Shown piece after piece: positions 58,876-64,000 of a DNA stretch of 64,000 nucleotides (its first letter is position 1; every line of letters begins with the position of its first letter). The position numbers and the translations under genes are program-made. The notes under the pieces are model-generated. The model had not been told where the DNA came from and made no database searches. It saw only the letters and a program-made list of their open reading frames with translations. This DNA is from Desulfoscipio geothermicus (GTDB lineage Bacteria; Bacillota; Desulfotomaculia; Desulfotomaculales; Desulfallaceae): NCBI GenBank assembly GCA_016841645.1, contig JAENYS010000006.1, positions 92,702 through 156,701 on the forward strand, in the 5' to 3' direction.

Positions 58876-59691
58876 ATGTATAAAGAATACAATTTTAAAT
58901 GTCTAAATAAAGAAACGGAATTTAATATATCATCTGGGGTTTTATTGGGCGATGACATAGTTTTTGGGCCGAATTGCAAATTAATTAGTATTGGTTTTGG
59001 ATCCTTCCTGGGTGACGATTTATATATTGATGTACCAGAATTATACATTGGAGATTATACTACAATACACAGGGGGGGAACAATACACGGTTATTTACCC
59101 TGTAGAATAGGCCATAACTGCTGGATAGGACAATTTGCTATTATAGATTCAATTGGTGGCATATCAATTGGAAATAATGTCGGGATAGGTGCGCATAGTC
59201 AACTATGGTCACATATTAAATTCGGTGATACACTGGAAGGTTGTAAATGGAATAAAGCAAGTGGATTAAAAATAGAAGATGATGTCTGGTTTGTTGGGCA
59301 CTGCATTGTTTCGCCAATTCATGCATGTAAAAAATCGATGTTAATGGTTGGTGGAGTAATAACTATGGATATGGAAGAGAACCATGTTTATGCAGGGGTT
59401 CCTGCTAAAGATATAACTAGTAAGGTTGGAAAACAATTTGAAATCATTTCAATAGAGGAAAAACAGGAGATGTTTAACAAACATTATCAAAATTTTTTAG
59501 TTATTAACAACCTAACAAAAAGCGATTATCAAATTTTGGTTGTTGATAAGATTAATAAAGACAGAATCCCAAAAGAAACAGTATTTAATTTAAAAGATAG
59601 AACTTATTTACCAACTAGAACCGAACTTGAATATAAATTTATGAAATATCTATTGTATGATAAGGCTAAATTTATTCCTATCGAAATTTAA
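58876..59691 (+). CDS. Left-handed beta-helix acyltransferase (WbbJ-like)
   Basis: 271 residues. Hexapeptide-repeat region, about 15-190 (ISIGNNVGIGAHSQLW, IEDDVWFVGHCIV, NHVYAGVPAKDI), with catalytic-type His residues. An unusual extra C-terminal region of about 80 residues follows. These enzymes acetylate or formylate sugars. Directly after the aminotransferase, it probably acylates the aminosugar, but O-acetylation of another sugar is equally possible. Confidence 0.82.
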   Translation: MYKEYNFKCLNKETEFNISSGVLLGDDIVFGPNCKLISIGFGSFLGDDLYIDVPELYIGDYTTIHRGGTIHGYLPCRIGHNCWIGQFAIIDSIGGISIGNNVGIGAHSQLWSHIKFGDTLEGCKWNKASGLKIEDDVWFVGHCIVSPIHACKKSMLMVGGVITMDMEENHVYAGVPAKDITSKVGKQFEIISIEEKQEMFNKHYQNFLVINNLTKSDYQILVVDKINKDRIPKETVFNLKDRTYLPTRTELEYKFMKYLLYDKAKFIPIEI

Positions 59692-59807
59692 GCACACCTT
59701 GGACCACATCTCCTATCACCTGCGACCACTATTTTAGAGCTTCAGTTCTCACAAATACAGCTTTATGCAGGATTTGGGCTTAAAGTATCTAATTTTTATT
59801 CAAGTAA

Positions 59808-59836
59808 GGAACAACTTGCCAGATTAATACGTCATA
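59808..59836 (+). promoter_or_regulatory. Candidate ECF-type promoter for the acidic surface protein
   Basis: GGAAC (59808-59812) and GTCATA (59831-59836) with the 18-base spacing of the sigma-gene promoter, 43 bases before the start codon. The -10 differs from GTCTAA at two positions, so it is weaker evidence than the three main sites. Confidence 0.35.
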
Positions 59837-59878
59837 TAACTAAACATCAAATAAATTATTCAGGAGGGAGCTGCAATT

Positions 59879-60892
59879 ATGAAAAGGAAATTTGTGGTAT
59901 TGCTTATGACAGCAGTTATGCTGTTGGTATTTGGTGGTATGGCTGAAGCGACGGTGGCAAATAAGCAAATTAAGGTTAATTATAACAATGTAAAGATATA
60001 TACTAATGGAAAAATGATTAGTTTACCAGTCGGCCAGGAGCCTTTTTTATTGAACGGTGTTACTTATGTGCCGCTGCGCGTGGCCGGGGAAGCATTAAAT
60101 AGTACTGTGAACTGGGAAGCCGAAACAAAAACTATTTATATAACCGATGGCACTGCCAAGGCAAACAGCGATCTAGCTGCACAACTGGCGCAAAAGAATA
60201 AGGAAATCGCCGATTTGAAAATACAAGTCGCAGATTTACAAGCAAAATTGGATGACGATTTAAGCGACCTGGAAGATAATCTGTTGGATGATTTTGATGA
60301 ACTGGAAGATGTGGATATAGATGACATCAAGCTGGACGGCGACGAGGATGAAGTTGAAGTTGAAGTCGAAGTGGATTTGGACGATTATGAAGACGAGTGG
60401 GCGGATTTAACGGATAGTGATATCGAAGACTGGCTGGATGATCTGGTTTATTATATCCAGGATGAGCTAACGGACGATACGGTTGTTGATGGTGTGATTT
60501 ACAGTACGGATGATGATGAACTGGTGGAATTCACCAAAGATGGCGATGGCAGCCTGGAAGTGGATTTTAACGATGACGATTTCCGCGATGCTGCTTCTGG
60601 TGTAGAAGATAGCCTGATGGATGAAACATTTGAAGTAGATGATTTGGAATTTACAGTATTCTATATCAACTATGATGATGATAAGGTTAAGGTGAAATTT
60701 GAAGCAGAGGATTCAGACTGTGCGTCACAATGGGAGGAGCTAAGCAGTGACACTATTGAAGATGCTGAGGAGAATATTGGTGAGGATATAGCCGATGAAT
60801 TTGAGGATGAGGATGTTGACGTTGAAACTGTAAAATTATATTTCTATGATGAAGATGATAACTTCATTGATAGCTATTATTATGAGAACTAA
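59879..60892 (+). CDS. Secreted, highly acidic protein with N-terminal copper-amine-oxidase-N domain
   Basis: 337 residues with a signal peptide (VVLLMTAVMLLVFGGMAEA). One copper-amine-oxidase-N-like domain (about 28-92, GVTYVPLRVAGEALNSTVNW) and a short coiled coil (about 100-127, AQKNKEIADLKIQVADLQAK) come next. About 200 residues follow in which Asp and Glu dominate, including runs of alternating Glu-Val. The strongly acidic part could bind Ca2+ or other metal ions or act as a charged spacer at the wall. CAGGAGGGAG ribosome site. Function unknown. Confidence 0.78.
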   Translation: MKRKFVVLLMTAVMLLVFGGMAEATVANKQIKVNYNNVKIYTNGKMISLPVGQEPFLLNGVTYVPLRVAGEALNSTVNWEAETKTIYITDGTAKANSDLAAQLAQKNKEIADLKIQVADLQAKLDDDLSDLEDNLLDDFDELEDVDIDDIKLDGDEDEVEVEVEVDLDDYEDEWADLTDSDIEDWLDDLVYYIQDELTDDTVVDGVIYSTDDDELVEFTKDGDGSLEVDFNDDDFRDAASGVEDSLMDETFEVDDLEFTVFYINYDDDKVKVKFEAEDSDCASQWEELSSDTIEDAEENIGEDIADEFEDEDVDVETVKLYFYDEDDNFIDSYYYEN

Positions 60893-60902
60893 AGTAGCCC
60901 GA

Positions 60903-60966
60903 GAGGCTGTTGTGTAACGAGTCGAATAGTTCGTAGTGCTACAGCCTCCTTTCATTTATGTTCTCG
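60903..60966 (+). terminator. Probable terminator after the acidic protein gene
   Basis: GAGGCTGT (60903-60910) pairs with ACAGCCTC (60951-60958), with partial further pairing inside and CTTTC after it; the T-run is poor. Confidence 0.5.
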
Positions 60967-61097
60967 AAAACATTACGTAAAGCGTAAAATATATATCAGC
61001 GTACTCGGCTTTTCTCTAAACTCTGGATGCAACTGGGGTGTTGCCATAGAAGGAGTTGCCGTAGAAAGGAGTTGCTTAACTTATATCAGCTATTGCC

Positions 61098-62906
61098 TTG
61101 AGATGGCTATTGCCCCTGGTGCTCTTTGTCCTGGTGCAGTTGGCTGTCTTTGCCGGCCTTTTTTCCAATGCCGAAATGGCTATATATGATGCCTGGTTCC
61201 GCATCAAGGGAGTGCAAGATCCCGGGGAGCAGGTGGTTATTGTGGCTATAGATGAGTCCTCAATACACCAAATGGGCTCCCTGCCATGGCCCCGCTCTGT
61301 GCATGCACAGCTGCTGGAAAAACTGGCGGAGGCCCGGGTGGTGGCCTTTGACCTCATTTTTAATGTTCCCTCCGACCCGACACAGGATGAAGCCATGGCG
61401 CAGGCTATTAAGAAACACGGCCGGGTGGTGCTGGCCAGCCAATTTTATTTTGAACGGGATAATGCAGGAAAAACCGTGCAAGTATTTCAACCTCCACTGG
61501 CCGAGATTATGGCCGGGGCGGCCGGGCTTGGTTTTGTTAACATGCCCACCGATCCGGACAAGGTGGTGCGCCGCAGCACACTGGTGGATGTAAACACCTT
61601 TGAAGTGCCGTTCCCGTCCCTGGGATTAGCTTCATCCATTGAAGCAACCGGTTTGAATCCTTTAGATTTAGAACTGCAAAATGGACAACTTTTTGCCGGG
61701 AAGCGTTTCATACCGTTAAATAGCCTGAACCAGGCCATGCCTTGTTTTTGGGGTCCTCAGGGCACTTTTAAAACATACAGTTATTATGATGTAATTAATG
61801 GAAAGTTTTTGCTTGATGAATTTAAAGAAAAAATAGTACTGGTGGGGGTTACTGCTTCCGCTGAAAAGGAAGATATTTTCTCTACGCCGTTTACCACGTC
61901 CAACCTGGTGCTGAGCGGTGCTCTACCTACACCGGGGGTGGAAATCAATGCCACGGTGGTACAGAGTTTTTTATCCAATGCCTGGTTTAAGCAGGTCCAC
62001 CCAGTGGTAAATATTATTATGTTATTATTATTTGGTTTTCTGGCTGCTATGGCTGTATCCGGCAGGGGTCCCTGGCTGGGACTGGCGGGAGCACTCACCG
62101 TTATGATCTTGGTGGTGGGAACGGCATTGGGTTTATGGTGGTATGAAAGGCTATGGGTCAATGTGGCTGCGCCTGTGACGCTTGTTTTTCTTACTTATGC
62201 CGTGATGACAGCATCTAATTTTGTGCAGGCGGAAATGGCGCGTCGGCGTACCAAGGCAATGTTCAGCCGTTATGTATCTTCGGAGGTGGTCGAGGAGTTG
62301 ATGAGTAGTCCCGCCGGTGTGGGCCTGGGTGGACGGCGGCAGACGTTAACAATTATGTTTTGTGATATCAGGGGATTTACCGCCTATAGCGAAAATAAAG
62401 CACCGGAACAAGTGGTGACTCGTTTAAATGAATACCTTACTGTAATGACTGAGATAATTTTTCATTACGGTGGCACCTTGGATAAATATCTTGGTGACGG
62501 GTTAATGGCTTTTTTTGGAGCACCGGTATATTACCCGGACCACATTCAAAGGGCCATTCAGGTGGCAGTTGATATCCAGATAGCGGTGGAGCGGTTGAAT
62601 AAATCATGGGACGACAGGGGAGAGCCACCTTTACATATTGGCGTGGGGATAAATTCCGGCAGTGTACTGGTGGGTAACGTAGGGAGTTCTGAGCGAATGG
62701 ATTATACAGTTATTGGTGAGGATGTCAATCTTGCTTCCAGAGTGGAGGGGCTGACCAAGACCTTTGGCGTGTTGATTGTTATCAGTGAGCGATCAGTGCG
62801 GATGATGGAGGATACCGGTGCATTGGATGGGAGATTGCGACGCCTTGGTTATGCGGAGGTAAAAGGTTTTACGGAACCCGTGGGGGTTTATACCGTGGTG
62901 GAATAA
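61098..62906 (+). CDS. CHASE2-domain class III adenylate/guanylate cyclase
   Basis: A 602-residue membrane signalling enzyme. One N-terminal helix is followed by an extracellular CHASE2 sensor (about 30-285; AIYDAWFRIKG, PWPRSVHAQLLEKL) and three helices (about 295-370). The cyclase domain (about 405-600) has metal-binding Asp residues in MFCDIRGFTAY and YLGDGLMAFFGAP, and MDYTVIGEDVNLASRVEGL. Probably makes cAMP in response to an external signal. TTG 61098 has no ribosome site; ATA 61083, in frame and 11 bases after AAAGGAG, may be the real start. Confidence 0.9.
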   Translation: MRWLLPLVLFVLVQLAVFAGLFSNAEMAIYDAWFRIKGVQDPGEQVVIVAIDESSIHQMGSLPWPRSVHAQLLEKLAEARVVAFDLIFNVPSDPTQDEAMAQAIKKHGRVVLASQFYFERDNAGKTVQVFQPPLAEIMAGAAGLGFVNMPTDPDKVVRRSTLVDVNTFEVPFPSLGLASSIEATGLNPLDLELQNGQLFAGKRFIPLNSLNQAMPCFWGPQGTFKTYSYYDVINGKFLLDEFKEKIVLVGVTASAEKEDIFSTPFTTSNLVLSGALPTPGVEINATVVQSFLSNAWFKQVHPVVNIIMLLLFGFLAAMAVSGRGPWLGLAGALTVMILVVGTALGLWWYERLWVNVAAPVTLVFLTYAVMTASNFVQAEMARRRTKAMFSRYVSSEVVEELMSSPAGVGLGGRRQTLTIMFCDIRGFTAYSENKAPEQVVTRLNEYLTVMTEIIFHYGGTLDKYLGDGLMAFFGAPVYYPDHIQRAIQVAVDIQIAVERLNKSWDDRGEPPLHIGVGINSGSVLVGNVGSSERMDYTVIGEDVNLASRVEGLTKTFGVLIVISERSVRMMEDTGALDGRLRRLGYAEVKGFTEPVGVYTVVE

Positions 62907-62910
62907 ACAT

Positions 62911-62950
62911 TGGGTAAAGCTAAATTTTGAATTGCTTTACCCATTTTTTA
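62911..62950 (+). terminator. Rho-independent terminator after the cyclase gene
   Basis: Perfect 10-bp stem TGGGTAAAGC/GCTTTACCCA, 13-base loop, T-run of six or more. Confidence 0.92.
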
Positions 62951-63011
62951 TCTTGTTAATTGCTATATAATGGAAGATCTATTAGGGGTATTTTGAGGAG
63001 TATGATAAATA

Positions 63012-63344
63012 ATGCCATTTGCATGGCTGTTGGTTGGGCACCTTGTAGGGGACTTTTTACTCCAAAACCGTTGGATGGCCGAAGGAAAAACGGCCCGATG
63101 GTTACCGCTGTTGGTGCATTCGACTGTTTATACCATTACCGTCACGGTTTTTGCCATGGCAGCCGGAGGGTTGACATGGCGAGGGGTGTTAATTGTCTTC
63201 TTAGCCCACTTGGTTTTGGACCGGCGTGTATTTGTAAACTGGTGGGCGAAAAATATTACCCAAGCTCAGGATGTACCCTGGCTTATCATTATGGTTGATC
63301 AGAGCTGGCACATTGTTATACTCACTCTGGCTACTTTAATATAG
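63012..63344 (+). CDS. DUF3307-family small membrane protein
   Basis: A 110-residue protein with three to four hydrophobic helices. The opening AWLLVGHLVGDFLLQNRWMA, followed by LVHSTVYTITV, is characteristic of DUF3307, a family of unknown function. GAGGAG lies 11 bases before the ATG. It stands alone between a terminator and the IS element. Confidence 0.78.
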   Translation: MPFAWLLVGHLVGDFLLQNRWMAEGKTARWLPLLVHSTVYTITVTVFAMAAGGLTWRGVLIVFLAHLVLDRRVFVNWWAKNITQAQDVPWLIIMVDQSWHIVILTLATLI

Positions 63345-63382
63345 GACTTTTATTGCCCGGGTTAATTTATCTATAAACGCTA

Positions 63383-64000
63383 GAATAAAAGTGAGCCATA
63401 AATAAGGGAAACGCCAGGAAAAAAGTGATCCACTTCAAATAAAAAAACCCCGTATAATTTAGAAGGATCTGATACTGTATGCGGGGGTGAAAGGGTGTCA
63501 ATTGAAGTGGATATTTACGAGAAGATCCGGCATTTATATGAACATGAAGGCAAATCACAAAGAGCGATTTCCAAAATACTCGGGATATCACGCAACACGG
63601 TCAAGAAATATTGCGATGGCTCATACGTGCCGTGGGAACGCCAAGGGAAAAGCGGCCGCCGGCAATACGTAATAACCGATGAGATCATAGAATTTATAAA
63701 AAGCTGCCTTGCCTCTGATGAAGCAGAGAATATAAAGAAACAAAATCACACCGCCAAGCGGATATACGACCGACTAGTGGATGAACAAGGCTTTAAAGGT
63801 GGCGAATCAACAATACGAGAGATAGTGGCCGAACTCAAAGAAAAGCAGGCCAAGGTATTTATACCGTTATCATATGAACCAGGGGAAGCAATACAGATAG
63901 ACTGGGGCGAGGCAACAATCTACTTGGTTGGTAAAAAGATCAAGGTAGGGAATATAAAATATTTCGTGTAAATGGTTTTTCCTCTTAACACAAAACCATC
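63383..64000 (+). mobile_element. IS21-family insertion sequence, left part (runs off the window)
   Basis: Upstream of istA, AAAAGTGAGCCA (about 63387) and AAAAGTGATCCA (about 63420) form imperfect direct repeats about 34 bp apart, like the repeated transposase-binding sites inside IS21-family ends. The outer boundary is approximate and the right end with istB is outside the window. Confidence 0.7.
63495..63971 (+). pseudogene. istA: IS21-family transposase IstA, broken reading frame
   Basis: The N-terminal 158 residues of IstA. Helix-turn-helix GKSQRAISKILGISRNTVKK (about 19-38) comes first, then a linker region and the start of the RNase H-like core with the first catalytic Asp in QIDWGEATIYL (about residue 139). 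A TAA stops it about 20 residues after that Asp, whereas IstA proteins run for 400 or more residues with further catalytic Asp and Glu. The same frame stays open after the TAA to the window edge (nine codons starting M-V-F-P), so a nonsense change or small indel is likely. GTG start after GTGAAAGG. Confidence 0.78.

Overview
The window looks like the chromosome of a spore-forming, anaerobic member of the Firmicutes, most like the Desulfotomaculum/Pelotomaculum group. The reasons are the order atp operon - murA - spoIID - spoIIID - mbl (a Firmicute sporulation neighbourhood), an acyl-CoA carboxyltransferase with a small biotin-carrier gene beside a sigma-54 activator, and several surface proteins with copper-amine-oxidase-like or SLH domains. 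The species call is inference; no rRNA or tRNA gene is visible.

Layout. (1) 1-4.4 kb: the 3' part of a biotin-dependent carboxyltransferase, a 70-residue biotin-carrier-like protein whose acceptor lysine is replaced by Gln, and a divergent CBS-PAS-PAS-AAA+ sigma-54 activator. (2) 4.9-12.4 kb: complete F-type ATP synthase operon atpZ-I-B-E-F-H-A-G-D-C, with an unusual 197-bp structured gap between atpG and atpD. (3) 12.4-16.9 kb: murA flanked by REP-like repeats, spoIID, a probable remnant of the spoIIQ-type gene, spoIIID and mbl. (4) 17-29 kb: cell-surface block with a very large SLH-anchored subtilase, an ECF sigma/anti-sigma pair, an S-layer-like protein, a TolC-like protein and a second copper-amine-oxidase-domain protein. 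(5) 29.2-36.4 kb: MarR regulator, RND efflux pair, then an EmrA-like/EmrB-like pair. (6) 36.5-59.7 kb: a large, increasingly AT-rich surface-glycan cluster. It holds a ligase/polymerase with TPRs, an initiating sugar-phosphate transferase, dTDP-rhamnose genes rfbDACB, an ABC glycan exporter (wzm/wzt), a 1137-residue methyltransferase-coiled coil-double glycosyltransferase, the GDP-heptose set hddA-gmhA-hddC-gmhB with a GDP-sugar SDR, and a Gtr/Arn-like lipid-linked sugar module with an aminotransferase and an acyltransferase. (7) 59.8-64 kb: an Asp/Glu-rich surface protein, a CHASE2 adenylate cyclase, a DUF3307 membrane protein, and the left end of an IS21-family element whose istA frame is broken.

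How it fits together. The glycan cluster closely resembles the S-layer glycan clusters of Gram-positive spore formers: WbaP-type initiation, ABC export with a carbohydrate-binding Wzt, a WsaE-like multidomain enzyme, and GDP-D-glycero-D-manno-heptose synthesis. The candidate S-layer protein lies 10 kb upstream. I read a shared promoter signature by eye, GGAAC-N17/18-GTC, before the sigma gene (one copy), the S-layer-like gene (two copies) and, more weakly, three other surface-protein genes. This suggests one autoregulated ECF envelope regulon running through the window. Two genes, possibly three, appear to start at ATT or ATA codons with well-placed Shine-Dalgarno sequences.
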